In this document: positions 1 through 8,405 of the stretch, piece by piece | Numbering within the stretch: the stretch's first letter is position 1 | How the letters are laid out: every line of letters begins with the position of its first letter | DNA from: Cytophagales bacterium | Lineage (GTDB): Bacteria > Bacteroidota > Bacteroidia > Cytophagales > Spirosomataceae | Length of the DNA: 64,000 bases | Assembly: GCA_024742395.1 (NCBI GenBank) | Contig: JANSYO010000001.1 | Coordinates: 1-64,000, forward strand | Reading direction: 5' to 3' | The notes under the pieces: generated by a model | Databases searched by the model: none | Told to the model about the DNA's origin: nothing | What the model saw: only the letters and a program-made list of their open reading frames with translations | Translations under genes and position numbers: made by a program

Positions 1-885
1 ATACTTAAGGATGCCGCTGACTTTGAATTAATGGTCAGTTTCCATGGCTGTAATCCACCCAGAGGATGGCAACGAACTTATCCTCACCTCCTTACAGTAG
101 AAGCCGTTAAAGGGGCAGAGGGGCTCCTTTTCGATACACCTTTCAGAACCGACTCTCCTTTACACAATGTAAATCTGGTGTTTACCAGAAATGTAGTAGG
201 CTCCATGGATTACACACCTGGGGTTATTGGTTATGAAAGAGTAGGCCATAATTCTACCAAAGCTCACGAAATAGCCATCATCAATATTTTTGAGTCAGGA
301 AACGTAAACCTTGCCGATAGCTACGAAAACTATATGGCTCTTTCTGCTAATGAAAGAAACCTGCTTTCTATGCCTACAGCCTGGGAGAGTACGAAATTTA
401 TTGCTGGCTATCCGAATGAATATGTAGTAGTAGCCCGAAAGTCTGGCAATAGTTGGTATTTATCAGGAATTAATGGAGTTTCTACTTCTAAAAACCTTCA
501 AATAGATCTGGAAGACTTTCTCCCTCTGGGCTTGTATAGTATAAAAGGAATCAAAGACCATAGCAGTAATCCACAGGAAATCTTTTTCGAAAATATTGAC
601 AATCATCGATCTGAAAACAGCCTGAATTTTTCCATGCTTCCTTATGGTGGTTTTCTTTACAGATTTGATTTAATCTGCCAGGATGACCTTTCACTGACCA
701 ACACCGTGAGTAACAAATTAGCGGTAGAGTATCACGGAAAGAGGATTTTGAGCAATCAATACATTGACAACAGCAATTATGCTGCTAGCTATTTTGCTGA
801 GCAGTATATTCAATTGAATCCCGGATTTCAAAGTAAGTATGGGAATAGTATTAAAGTAGAAATCAAAAATTGTCTGGCCGACTAA
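1..885 (+). CDS. Glycoside hydrolase family 97 (alpha-glucosidase/galactosidase type), C-terminal part
   Basis: The reading frame is open from the first base, so the gene starts outside the window and about 295 codons are seen. The signature is the GH97 core segment FHGCNPPRGWQRTYPHLLT followed by EAVKGAE and FTRNVVGSMDYTPG. The conserved glutamates of this stretch belong to the active site in SusB-like enzymes. The remainder is the C-terminal beta-sandwich typical of the family. GH97 enzymes are periplasmic or surface glycosidases acting on alpha-linked sugars; retaining and inverting members exist, and the subtype cannot be decided from this part. The stop overlaps by 4 bases with the convergent PspC gene. 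Confidence 0.9.
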   Translation: MLKDAADFELMVSFHGCNPPRGWQRTYPHLLTVEAVKGAEGLLFDTPFRTDSPLHNVNLVFTRNVVGSMDYTPGVIGYERVGHNSTKAHEIAIINIFESGNVNLADSYENYMALSANERNLLSMPTAWESTKFIAGYPNEYVVVARKSGNSWYLSGINGVSTSKNLQIDLEDFLPLGLYSIKGIKDHSSNPQEIFFENIDNHRSENSLNFSMLPYGGFLYRFDLICQDDLSLTNTVSNKLAVEYHGKRILSNQYIDNSNYAASYFAEQYIQLNPGFQSKYGNSIKVEIKNCLAD

Positions 886-1103
886 AACTCCCAAACAGTA
901 GGATTCTGATGCCTTCTGAGGTGTTTCTTCACTTCCATCCAAAAAGCTAAAACCAAATAAATCAGGATGGGCGAGCCTAAAGTAAAGAAAGAGGCGTAAA
1001 TAAAATACAAACGAATGCTGCTAGCGGAGAAATTCAATCTTTCCCCGAGTTTTGTACAAACTCCAAAAAGACGATTTTCAAGTAGGTATTTTACCTTTTT
1101 CAT
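882..1103 (-). CDS. PspC-domain small membrane protein
   Basis: A 73-residue protein beginning MKKVKYLLENRLFGVCTKLGERLN, followed by one hydrophobic helix (about residues 33-55) and a short basic tail. The order is that of a PspC domain: an N-terminal segment resembling GVCxGLAxYF, then a transmembrane helix. In Proteobacteria PspC senses envelope stress and acts on PspA, but in Bacteroidota stand-alone PspC domains have no settled role. It starts with ATG and is convergent with the GH97 gene. No pspA or pspB is visible nearby, so a phage-shock function is only inferred from the family. Confidence 0.8.
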   Translation of the reverse strand: MKKVKYLLENRLFGVCTKLGERLNFSASSIRLYFIYASFFTLGSPILIYLVLAFWMEVKKHLRRHQNPTVWEF

Positions 1104-1188
1104 GGTGATTTTGTTCGCTGATGTTTTTTCAGACTTACGAAAGTAGGCTATTCTACCAAACTTTTCAAAATTTCATTCTTCATAGATT

Positions 1189-1211
1189 ATGCCAACCTAT
1201 AGGTTAGGCAT
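1189..1211. repeat. Imperfect dyad in divergent intergenic region
   Basis: ATGCC-AACCTA faces TAGGTT-A-GGCAT, an inverted repeat with one bulged base, about 86 bases upstream of the PspC gene and 158 upstream of the next plus-strand gene. It could be an operator or a small hairpin. No T-run follows, so it is not a terminator. The rest of the 265-base gap is AT-rich and shows nothing else recognisable. Confidence 0.35.
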
Positions 1212-1368
1212 TAGGTATTTTTACGCTATTCACTTGGTAAATCTACCACCACGCATACCATAATAGACTGATTTACAATGCATTGAAAATGCCATTAAAT
1301 AATTTTCTTTTGCCATAATAAGGCAATAGGCTAACTTGTAGTTTACATTCATAAAAAACTCTATTTTC

Positions 1369-1716
1369 ATGGAAATTAAAACAATATTTGATGGCTCGGA
1401 AGGAGAATTCATTACAGCTTCACAAGCAGCTAAACAACAAGAACGCTATCTGGTAAAAGAGAGAGAAAGGGGAAACAATGACCCCGTTAGAGCTCAATTT
1501 TTCGGAAAAGAGATTCTAAGCAAAATGCTTGAAACTAAGGGAGCCGTTGGCATCAGAATTTATCATGCCTTAGGTGAAGATGGCGAACCTAATTTGGTTT
1601 TAGTACCTACAGATGCCAATGGCAAAAACCTGGTTCAGGATACCTCTGGCCTTAAGGATATGGCAGACGGAGCAGATCATGGAAGTAATGGCCCTACATG
1701 CCCTAAACACTGTTAA
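1369..1716 (+). CDS. Conserved hypothetical protein with C-terminal CPKHC
   Basis: A 115-residue soluble protein without a signal peptide or membrane helix. It is rich in charged residues, with a central segment (about residues 45-80) containing KGAVGIRIYHALGEDGEPNLVL and a C-terminus ending GPTCPKHC. The paired cysteines four residues apart at the very end could bind a metal or be redox active; that is inference. The family is not one I can name. It begins with ATG and ends 9 bases before a membrane protein gene and a NarL-type two-component system, so it is probably the first gene of that operon. Confidence 0.6.
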   Translation: MEIKTIFDGSEGEFITASQAAKQQERYLVKERERGNNDPVRAQFFGKEILSKMLETKGAVGIRIYHALGEDGEPNLVLVPTDANGKNLVQDTSGLKDMADGADHGSNGPTCPKHC

Positions 1717-1725
1717 TAGTTCTTT

Positions 1726-2391
1726 GTGTTAGACCACATAATAAGTTATATAGAAAAATACCCACTAAGCTTTTTTGAAAGCTCCTGTGTACTTCTGCCT
1801 CTTTTGGTAGGCCTTTTGAGATGGAATAATCTATACGTTTTCCTGAAAATAATATGGATTAACTGTCTCATGCTCATTATCTTGGATATCCCAATGTGGT
1901 ATTTGGCACTCCATAAGCAGAATAATTATTTGTGGGCTAATATTCAGGAGATTCTATCCGCTTTTCTATGGATACTCTCCTTTCTATGGCTTAAAGAAAA
2001 GATTCCGAGATGGCTTATCTGGAGCTCACTTCTTATTGTGCTTTTTACGAGCATTTTAGACTTCAGGTTTATGCATTACGCCTCATGGATTCGGGTGGTC
2101 AATCGGTTTCTTTTCATTGTACTCTCATTCATCTTCTTTACCCGTCTGCTGGATGACTTAAAGGTTAAGAATATTCTTAATTACCCTCCATTTTGGTTAA
2201 TTTCAGGATTAATGATAATGGCTTGTGGTACCACACTTATTTTTGTCTTTACGGAGGTCACCATCTCTTACGAAGATGCACAAGATGAGATTTACATGTT
2301 TTTCAGTGATATTAACGACATACTCAAAATTATCCTGATGTTTTTTATTTCAGTCGGGTTCTGGGTTTCAAAATATAGCTATCATGAATGA
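1726..2391 (+). CDS. Multi-pass membrane protein, putative partner of the adjacent sensor kinase
   Basis: A 221-residue protein that is almost entirely hydrophobic, with about six or seven predicted transmembrane helices separated by short charged loops. The only plausible start is GTG at 1726, because a stop codon lies 3 codons upstream in frame and the next methionine is about 48 residues in. No enzymatic motif is seen. The stop overlaps the kinase gene by 8 bases, which suggests translational coupling. Membrane proteins in this position often act as the sensory input for a HisKA_3 kinase that lacks its own sensor domain, which fits here but is inference. Confidence 0.65.
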   Translation: MLDHIISYIEKYPLSFFESSCVLLPLLVGLLRWNNLYVFLKIIWINCLMLIILDIPMWYLALHKQNNYLWANIQEILSAFLWILSFLWLKEKIPRWLIWSSLLIVLFTSILDFRFMHYASWIRVVNRFLFIVLSFIFFTRLLDDLKVKNILNYPPFWLISGLMIMACGTTLIFVFTEVTISYEDAQDEIYMFFSDINDILKIILMFFISVGFWVSKYSYHE

Positions 2392-3187
2392 AATACCTAT
2401 TTATACGATTCTGCTCGGAATGGGTACTCTTATTCTGATGGCTATTGCATTAATATCCTTTATAGTTTATTACCAAAGGAAACAATTTAATCTTCAGCTA
2501 AAACAACAAACAGAGATTCAGAATATTGAATCTGAAAATCAAAAAAAGCTACTCAAAAACTCTTTGGAAGTACAGGAAGCCGAGCGTAGACATATTTCAA
2601 AAGATCTTCATGACGAAATAGGCGGACTTTTATCAGCAACCAAACTTAGCATCAAAACATTTTCAAGAGAGTTGAAAGACAATGAGGAATTGTATAAGAA
2701 AGTACAAAATACGACCTCATTAGTTACAGAAGCACTGGCACAGGTTAGGAGCTTATCTAAAGACTTAACTCCCAGAACTCTGGAGAACTTTGGCTTAGTA
2801 GATAGCTTATTTGAGTTTGCCGATAAAATGGAGCCTACGTCTAAAACGCATTTTGAAGTTTCAATTAACGGGTTGGAGTCAAAAGAAAGGATTAACAAAG
2901 ATTTAGAGCTGGCTGTTTACAGAATTGTTCAGGAATTAACGAACAACAGCTTAAAACATGCCAATGCTGATAACATTGAAATTAAGCTGAACAAAGGTTC
3001 TGAATTTCTCTATCTCTCTTATTCAGATAATGGAGTGGGGTTTGAATATGAAAAAACTAAGAATGATATTAAGTCTGGACTAGGCTTAGACAATATCATT
3101 TCAAGAGTGAATGTCATGAACGGAGTTTGTAATTTTACCTCTGCACCTAACAAAGGCACTCAGGTCGAAATTAGAATACCCGTTTAA
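2384..3187 (+). CDS. Sensor histidine kinase, NarL/LiaS class (HisKA_3 + HATPase_c)
   Basis: A 267-residue kinase with one N-terminal transmembrane helix (about residues 7-30), a coiled-coil linker, a HisKA_3 dimerisation domain with EAERRHISKDLHDEIG (phospho-acceptor His76), and a HATPase_c domain with N box around QELTNNSLKHA, G1 DNGVGF and G2 GLGLDNI. It has no extracellular sensor domain, so the signal probably comes from the co-encoded membrane protein that it overlaps. The cognate regulator follows 12 bases later. The signal cannot be read from the sequence. Confidence 0.93.
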   Translation: MNEIPIYTILLGMGTLILMAIALISFIVYYQRKQFNLQLKQQTEIQNIESENQKKLLKNSLEVQEAERRHISKDLHDEIGGLLSATKLSIKTFSRELKDNEELYKKVQNTTSLVTEALAQVRSLSKDLTPRTLENFGLVDSLFEFADKMEPTSKTHFEVSINGLESKERINKDLELAVYRIVQELTNNSLKHANADNIEIKLNKGSEFLYLSYSDNGVGFEYEKTKNDIKSGLGLDNIISRVNVMNGVCNFTSAPNKGTQVEIRIPV

Positions 3188-3199
3188 ATTTTTATTGCT

Positions 3200-3862
3200 A
3201 TGAAAAATATAAGACTTGCTGTAGTAGATGACCACAACCTTTTCAGAGTTGGATTAATTCAAATACTCAATCAGTTTGATGGCATGGAAGTGATTCTTGA
3301 AGCTACAAATGGAATTGAATTTCTTGACAAACTTTCGGAAACAGAAATTGATGTGGTTTTACTGGATGTAGATATGCCTGAATTAAACGGAATTCAGGTA
3401 ACCGAAAAATTAAGAGAAAAAGGGCGTCAAGAACCTAAAATCATCATTTTATCTATGCATGATGAAGATCAATTTATCTTACACTTGCTTGAAAATGGTG
3501 CCAATGGATACCTTTTAAAAGATGCCGATCCTGAAGAATTAGAGGAAGCCATCAATAAAGTGATGCAAAAAGGACTTTACTTTACTGACTTTGTAAGTCG
3601 GGTAATGCTTAATAAGGCTACAATAAAGACCAGGCAAAGATCTGGTAAGTTTTTTAATTACAAAACAGACCTTTCGGAGCGTGAACTGGAAGTTCTGACT
3701 CTTATTTGTGAGGGACTAACCACAGCAGAAATTGCCGATAAGGTTTGTCTTAGTCCGCGTACAGTAGATGGTCACAGAATGCGAATCATGGAAAAGTTAG
3801 GTGTTCACAATACGGCCAGCCTTGTGGCATTTGCCATAAAAAATGATTTAATCTCCATTTGA
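3200..3862 (+). CDS. Response regulator, NarL/FixJ family
   Basis: 220 residues. The receiver domain has the acidic pair at D10/D11, phospho-acceptor Asp56 in LLDVDMP and a lysine in LLKDADP. A GerE/LuxR helix-turn-helix follows with LSERELEVLTLICEGLTTAEIA and LSPRTVDGHR. It is the last gene of the operon with the preceding kinase. The 3-prime end overlaps by 15 bases with the convergent ridA-like gene, so there is no room for a terminator outside coding sequence. Confidence 0.95.
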   Translation: MKNIRLAVVDDHNLFRVGLIQILNQFDGMEVILEATNGIEFLDKLSETEIDVVLLDVDMPELNGIQVTEKLREKGRQEPKIIILSMHDEDQFILHLLENGANGYLLKDADPEELEEAINKVMQKGLYFTDFVSRVMLNKATIKTRQRSGKFFNYKTDLSERELEVLTLICEGLTTAEIADKVCLSPRTVDGHRMRIMEKLGVHNTASLVAFAIKNDLISI

Positions 3863-4240
3863 AAGGATAGCCGTAGCCTCTATCTCAACCAGGTAAGCTT
3901 CTTCAATCATTGCACTCACCTCCAGCATAGAAGTACATGGCTTAATTTCCTCAAAAAATTCGGCATGTGCTTTTCCTATACTTTCCCATTGCTTTATATC
4001 TTTTACAAACATTCTGGTACGAACTACGTCTTCAATTGAGGCCCCCATTTGTTCCAGAGCATTTTGTATTCTCATTAGGATAAATCTGGTTTGAAGATAG
4101 GCATCTCCTTCGCCTACTATTTCTCCACTATTGGTCACGGCCACCGTCCCGCTTACCTCAATAATATTCCCTACCCTAACGGCACGTGAATAACCCACAA
4201 TATCCTCCCATTTACTACCCGAAAACAACTTTTTACGCAT
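3848..4240 (-). CDS. RidA/YjgF-family protein (enamine/imine deaminase-like)
   Basis: A 130-residue RidA fold protein. The N-terminal segment with RVGNIIEVSGTVAV and the core VVRTRMFVKDIKQWESIGKAHAEFF match the family, and the catalytic-type arginine is present in the VRTRMFV strand. Classical RidA hydrolyses reactive 2-aminoacrylate released by PLP enzymes. This sequence is more like the YjgH/RutC-type subfamilies, so the substrate is uncertain. It starts with ATG, and its start lies 10 bases from the end of the chromate transporter gene on the same strand, suggesting cotranscription. Confidence 0.85.
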   Translation of the reverse strand: MRKKLFSGSKWEDIVGYSRAVRVGNIIEVSGTVAVTNSGEIVGEGDAYLQTRFILMRIQNALEQMGASIEDVVRTRMFVKDIKQWESIGKAHAEFFEEIKPCTSMLEVSAMIEEAYLVEIEATAILSNGD

Positions 4241-4250
4241 TGTTATTTAT

Positions 4251-5462
4251 TTAATGGTTAAATATAATTCCTAACAATAATCCAAAAATAATGACCAAAT
4301 ATGAAGGAACCTTGGTTGCAATTAAGACAATAAAAGTTAAAAAAACCGTCCAAACCGAGAGCATAGAATCTGACATGGGCTCAAAAAGCGAAATTCCGGC
4401 GGCAATAGTTAGTCCGGTACTTGAAGCATTGATCCCTTCTAAAGAAGCCCGGACTACCCTGTATTGCTTAAGCTCATCCCAGAATTTTACCACAAAAAAT
4501 ATCATTAAGATACCGGGCAGAAAAATTCCCAGAGCCGCAATACCTGCCCCCAGAAACTGGCCGCTTACTCCCCAGTCTTTCATTGAAAGAGACCCTACAA
4601 ACGAGGCCACTGAAAAGGTAGGACCCGGCACAAGTTCGCTTAAAGCTATTCCTGAAAGAAAATTATCTGCCGATAAATAATGCTTGAATTCTACAAACTC
4701 ATTGTAAAGTAAGGGTTTCATAATATGACCACCCCCAAAAGCCAGGCTGCCGTTACGATAAAAGTTTTCGAAAAGTCTTACCGGAAAACTCTGAGTGATA
4801 GAGCCAATGGCTATTGCCCCAATAAATATACCTGCCCAAAGCAGAAAATTCCCCCAACTAACCACAAAAGGGTGCTTTTCCAATTTCTCCTGCTTATCAT
4901 ATTTAAAAGAGGATATTATGCCCCCTAAAAGTATCACCACTGGTGTTATGTATGGCGATCTGTAAAGAAATGCCAGGCCTGCACCGGCCACCATAAGTAC
5001 CCAGCTCGTTTTAGAGTGTATTACTTTACGCCCTATCACATAAGCTGCATAGAAGATAAATGAAATCCCCATGGGCTTAATATATCTGGTGATTTTCAAC
5101 AAATACTCGCTATCAATATACGTCACACCTAAAGCTGCCAGAGCCATAATTAATGTGGCAGGCAAAATCCAAATCAACAGGGTAATATAAGCCAAAAAAG
5201 GCCCTCCAAGCTTAAATCCGATAGCTGTAAGCGTCTGTGTAGAGGTAGGACCCGGTAATATCTGACATAAGGCCTGAAGCTCCATAAGCTCAGCCTCTGT
5301 TAAGTATTTGTGATTGTGCACAAACCGCTTTATGAACATAGTTAAATGCACATTAGGCCCACCAAAGCCCGTGATGGCAATAGCCAAAACATCCTTTAGA
5401 AAAATAAGATATCGTATTTTACGTGTCTTTTTCAATTTCAATGGCCCCGGAATCTGGCACAA
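4251..5462 (-). CDS. chrA: Chromate transporter, long-chain ChrA (CHR superfamily)
   Basis: A 403-residue membrane protein built from two homologous halves, each opening with a glycine-rich signature (GFGGPNVHL near residue 33, FGGGHIMKPL near residue 240). Each half also has a pro-gly-pro motif, QILPGPTS and ELVPGPTF, as in ChrA. The family exports chromate or related oxyanions. No ATG lies upstream of the first signature. The start must be a TTG (5462, 5441 or 5435), and the first lies directly below the terminator of the YceI gene, so separate transcription is likely. The function is assigned from the family only. Confidence 0.88.
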   Translation of the reverse strand: MCQIPGPLKLKKTRKIRYLIFLKDVLAIAITGFGGPNVHLTMFIKRFVHNHKYLTEAELMELQALCQILPGPTSTQTLTAIGFKLGGPFLAYITLLIWILPATLIMALAALGVTYIDSEYLLKITRYIKPMGISFIFYAAYVIGRKVIHSKTSWVLMVAGAGLAFLYRSPYITPVVILLGGIISSFKYDKQEKLEKHPFVVSWGNFLLWAGIFIGAIAIGSITQSFPVRLFENFYRNGSLAFGGGHIMKPLLYNEFVEFKHYLSADNFLSGIALSELVPGPTFSVASFVGSLSMKDWGVSGQFLGAGIAALGIFLPGILMIFFVVKFWDELKQYRVVRASLEGINASSTGLTIAAGISLFEPMSDSMLSVWTVFLTFIVLIATKVPSYLVIIFGLLLGIIFNH

Positions 5463-5468
5463 TCTAAT

Positions 5469-5498
5469 AAAAAAAAGAGTCGACCTAAAGGCCGACCC
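5469..5498 (-). terminator. Rho-independent terminator of the YceI lipoprotein gene
   Basis: On the minus strand a 9-bp stem (two G-T wobbles) with a 4-base loop is followed by eight T. It lies 28 bases after the YceI stop codon. Confidence 0.8.
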
Positions 5499-5525
5499 AG
5501 TTTACAATTCAATAATTTCTACAAC

Positions 5526-6080
5526 TTACTTGGTTTGTACTACCTTAAGAGCAACATCAGACCAAGTTTTTCCCATATGCAGCTCTTTACAAGCCTCATG
5601 TATTCCTTCTAAAGCTGCATTTCCACTAAAATCAGAAATAATATCAATAGTACCTGAAACCTCCGTAGTACTGTCTGTTTCTGTCAGAGCAAAATCAAAT
5701 GTTTTTTCTACACCATTCATTTTTAGCGTAACAGGAATCACTCCATTTGCGGCAGTACCATATGATCCGGTAATTAGAGAATCACTTAAATTACCAAAAA
5801 AGAAGTTCTTAATCTTAGCATCTCTATCAGGCACTCCAGAATTTACAGAGTATGTATTAATAGTGAACGAATTACCGTTTAATGTTATGTCATCAAAAGT
5901 ACCAGGAACTCCTACTTTCTCAGGAGTTTTAAAGGCGGTCCAGGTTAAAGTGGTATTTGCAGTATCAAAGCTATAGGCCACTGCTTCGTCTACTTCAGTA
6001 GTTTCTGTACTTTCTTCAGACGAAGAGTTACAAGCTGTAAAAAGCGAAGCCGCCAAAAGTGCAATAAGAAATCTTTTCAT
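5526..6080 (-). CDS. YceI-family lipoprotein
   Basis: 184 residues. A lipoprotein signal ends in LFTAC with the lipidated Cys17, followed by a Ser/Glu/Thr-rich linker. The YceI-like domain starts around YSFDTANTTLTWTAFKTPEKVGV and continues with GSYGTAANGVIPVTLKMNG. YceI proteins are lipocalin-like barrels that bind isoprenoid-type lipids in the periplasm. The exact ligand is unknown here. It has its own terminator downstream, and the start codon is 13 bases from the dioxygenase stop codon, so the two genes may share a promoter. Confidence 0.85.
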   Translation of the reverse strand: MKRFLIALLAASLFTACNSSSEESTETTEVDEAVAYSFDTANTTLTWTAFKTPEKVGVPGTFDDITLNGNSFTINTYSVNSGVPDRDAKIKNFFFGNLSDSLITGSYGTAANGVIPVTLKMNGVEKTFDFALTETDSTTEVSGTIDIISDFSGNAALEGIHEACKELHMGKTWSDVALKVVQTK

Positions 6081-6093
6081 TTTTGTTTATTGT

Positions 6094-7053
6094 TTATTTT
6101 TTCAATCCTAGTTCTCTAAGTCTTTCATCCAAAAATTCTCCCGCTGTCATATCAACATATTTTTTCGGATTCTCTGCTGTTACGCAAGACTCCAGGCAAG
6201 TTAAGTCCATTTCAGCTCTGGGGTGCATAAAAAATGGAATACTAAATCTGGAAGTCTTCATTTTCTCTACCGGCGGGTTTATCACTCTGTGTATTGTTGA
6301 TTTCAATTTGTGATTTGTTAGCCTGTCTAGCATATCTCCAACATTAATCACTATTTGATCGGGCAGTGCCGTTACTGAGATCCATTCTCCATCGGTTCTT
6401 AATACTTGCAGACCATCTGCCGAGGCCCCCATTAACAAAGTAATAAGATTAATATCTCCATGTGCAGCGGCTCTTACTGCACCCTCTTCAAGAAGTTCAG
6501 GGTTTTCTATCGGGAAATAATGCAAAGCTCTCAAAATGCTGTCGCCCTGATATACCTTATCCTCAAAATAATTTTCCGGAAGTTCTAAATACAATGCTAT
6601 TGCCTGAAGCAAAGTACGACCTGTATTTTCAAAAATCTTAAAGGTTTCGGTAGTATAGGTCTCAAACTCAGGAACCTCTTCAGGAAAGATATTTTCAGGC
6701 ATTCCTTCACGAGGATTTAATTGTCCTACATGATAGAACTCTTTAAGATCAGGCTTTTTATAACCCTTGGCCGTTTCTTTGTTTTTCCCAATGTAACCTC
6801 TTTGACCAGCTAATTCAGGGAATTCATATTTCTGCTTCAATTCATCTTCCTGATAGAAGAACTTTTGCACTGCAGCATAAAGCTTATCTCTTAAATCATC
6901 AGAAAGCCCATGATTTTTTACAGCTACAAAGCCAATATTAGTGAAGGCTGCACCTAACTCCGCCACAAATTTGGCCTTTCTATTGGTATCGCTAGAGGTA
7001 AAATCGGCCAGATCTACCGAAGGAATTTTATCAAGAAGTGTTTGTTGACTCAT
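6094..7053 (-). CDS. 2-oxoglutarate-Fe(II) dioxygenase, isopenicillin-N-synthase-like family
   Basis: 319 residues. The N-terminal DIOX_N segment contains AAFTNIGFVAVKNHG, and the C-terminal double-stranded beta-helix carries the iron ligands His198, Asp200 (AAHGDINLIT) and His255 (STIHRVINP). The 2-oxoglutarate-binding Arg269 lies in SRFSIPFF. All catalytic residues are present, so an active oxygenase is expected. Bacterial members act on small molecules and are often annotated as oxidoreductases of unknown substrate. Nothing in the neighbourhood names one. It starts with ATG. Confidence 0.9.
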   Translation of the reverse strand: MSQQTLLDKIPSVDLADFTSSDTNRKAKFVAELGAAFTNIGFVAVKNHGLSDDLRDKLYAAVQKFFYQEDELKQKYEFPELAGQRGYIGKNKETAKGYKKPDLKEFYHVGQLNPREGMPENIFPEEVPEFETYTTETFKIFENTGRTLLQAIALYLELPENYFEDKVYQGDSILRALHYFPIENPELLEEGAVRAAAHGDINLITLLMGASADGLQVLRTDGEWISVTALPDQIVINVGDMLDRLTNHKLKSTIHRVINPPVEKMKTSRFSIPFFMHPRAEMDLTCLESCVTAENPKKYVDMTAGEFLDERLRELGLKK

Positions 7054-7107
7054 CTGTGTATTTTTTTGACCCTATAAAATAAAGGATTAAAGATTTTTAA
7101 AACAATT

Positions 7108-7752
7108 TTATGCCCTAACCTTGCTTAAGAACTCCTTCAGCTTCATTTCATCCAGTTTACCTTCAGTTCTAAGGCCCGAGCATACATCTAAACCATATGG
7201 ATTCACCTGCGTTCTTGCTTTCTCTATATTTTCTTTTCTTAAACCACCTGCAAGAAATACCGGTATATCCAGCTGTTTCACAATTTCTGCACTTATTTCC
7301 CAATTGTGCGTGCGACCTGTACCTCCTAAAGTTTTCGTCTCTGCATTGGGATTGCCGGAATCCAGTAAAACAATATCTACTTGTTGGGCCAGATCTAGGG
7401 CTTCTTTTATGCAAGACTCATCTAAAACATGAAGCACCTGTATTATCTGAGCACCGCCTATTGCGTATCGTAAGTCTTGATATGATCCTTTGAGAAGCTT
7501 GTCTACAATCTGCACACAGCTGGTACATGCCACCATATGCATACTGGCAATATCCGATACATGCTGTTCAGAGGTTAGTAAGACGGTTTCTACCTTTCCT
7601 CTAACATGCTCGGCAATAGTCGCAATTTCCTCTAAGCTTATCACGCCTGGTCCGCTTGGCATAGGCCCTACTAACCCAAGGTAATCAGCTCCGGCCTCTA
7701 TGGCCATTTCCGCCTCTTCTACTGAAGAAATACAGCATACCTTAACTTTCAT
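7108..7752 (-). CDS. TrpF-like (phosphoribosylanthranilate isomerase-fold) protein
   Basis: A 214-residue TIM barrel similar to TrpF. It keeps the N-terminal cysteine (KVCCI rather than KICGI), the aspartate in IVLLDSG and the glycine-rich phosphate site LAGGLRKENI. The loop that normally reads like SxRxVS is SGPGVIS (residues 33-39), so the usual substrate-contacting arginine is absent. No trp genes are near. The start overlaps recR by 11 bases, so it is probably translated from the recR mRNA. It may be a repurposed paralogue rather than the tryptophan enzyme. Confidence 0.75.
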   Translation of the reverse strand: MKVKVCCISSVEEAEMAIEAGADYLGLVGPMPSGPGVISLEEIATIAEHVRGKVETVLLTSEQHVSDIASMHMVACTSCVQIVDKLLKGSYQDLRYAIGGAQIIQVLHVLDESCIKEALDLAQQVDIVLLDSGNPNAETKTLGGTGRTHNWEISAEIVKQLDIPVFLAGGLRKENIEKARTQVNPYGLDVCSGLRTEGKLDEMKLKEFLSKVRA

Positions 7753-8362
7753 TCCTTTTGGCCGTTATGGTTCTACTCATTATACTTCTACCTAATGTAA
7801 TTTCATCAGTGTATTCTAAATCGCCACCTATCGGAATGCCTCTGGCAATTGTACTAATGGTTAAATCGAATTCTGCCAACTTTTTCTGAATATAAAAGGC
7901 CGTGGTATCTCCTTCCATGGTTGGAGCCAAAGCCAAAATAATTTCTTTAATCTCAGTACTCTCTGCCACCCTTTTAACCAAGGTCTCTATGTTTAAGTCT
8001 GTAGGCCCTATCCCCGCAATGGGTGAAATAACGCCACCAAGAATATGATATTGACCTTGATATTGAGCCGTGTTTTCAATGGCGAGCACATCACGAGTGT
8101 CTTGTACTACACATAATACCTCCTGATCGCGGTTTAATGAAGAGCATATTTTGCAAAGTTCACTATCCGAAATATTATGGCATTGCTTACAATAAGTAGT
8201 TTTAGTCCTAAGATCTACTAAAGATTTTGAAAGAACCTCTGTTTGTGAAACGTCAGCTTTTAACAAATGAAGAGCTAGTCTCAATGCCGATTTCTTACCA
8301 ATACCCGGTAATTTCGAAATCTCATTGACAGCGTCTTCTATTAATTTGGAAGGGTAATTCAA
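7742..8362 (-). CDS. recR: Recombination protein RecR
   Basis: 206 residues, the usual length. Domains in order: helix-hairpin-helix (KLPGIGKKSALRLALHLL), a C4 zinc finger (CKQCHNISDSELCKIC) and a Toprim domain (CVVQDTRDVLAIE) with the Walker-like segment HVLGG-type HILGGVISPIAGIGP. RecR loads RecA at gaps with RecF/RecO. The N-terminus matches other RecR proteins only if translation starts at TTG 8362, since no ATG lies nearby. A purine-rich stretch precedes it. It overlaps the TrpF-like gene downstream. Confidence 0.95.
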   Translation of the reverse strand: MNYPSKLIEDAVNEISKLPGIGKKSALRLALHLLKADVSQTEVLSKSLVDLRTKTTYCKQCHNISDSELCKICSSLNRDQEVLCVVQDTRDVLAIENTAQYQGQYHILGGVISPIAGIGPTDLNIETLVKRVAESTEIKEIILALAPTMEGDTTAFYIQKKLAEFDLTISTIARGIPIGGDLEYTDEITLGRSIMSRTITAKRNES

Positions 8363-8405
8363 TTCTTTTTTCTTTAAGAAATCAGTGAATCTTTTAAAGA
8401 GAATC

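Noticed and set aside
7108-7752. Canonical trpF of a tryptophan operon
   Set aside because: No trp genes adjacent, and the arginine-bearing loop is missing; named TrpF-like only.
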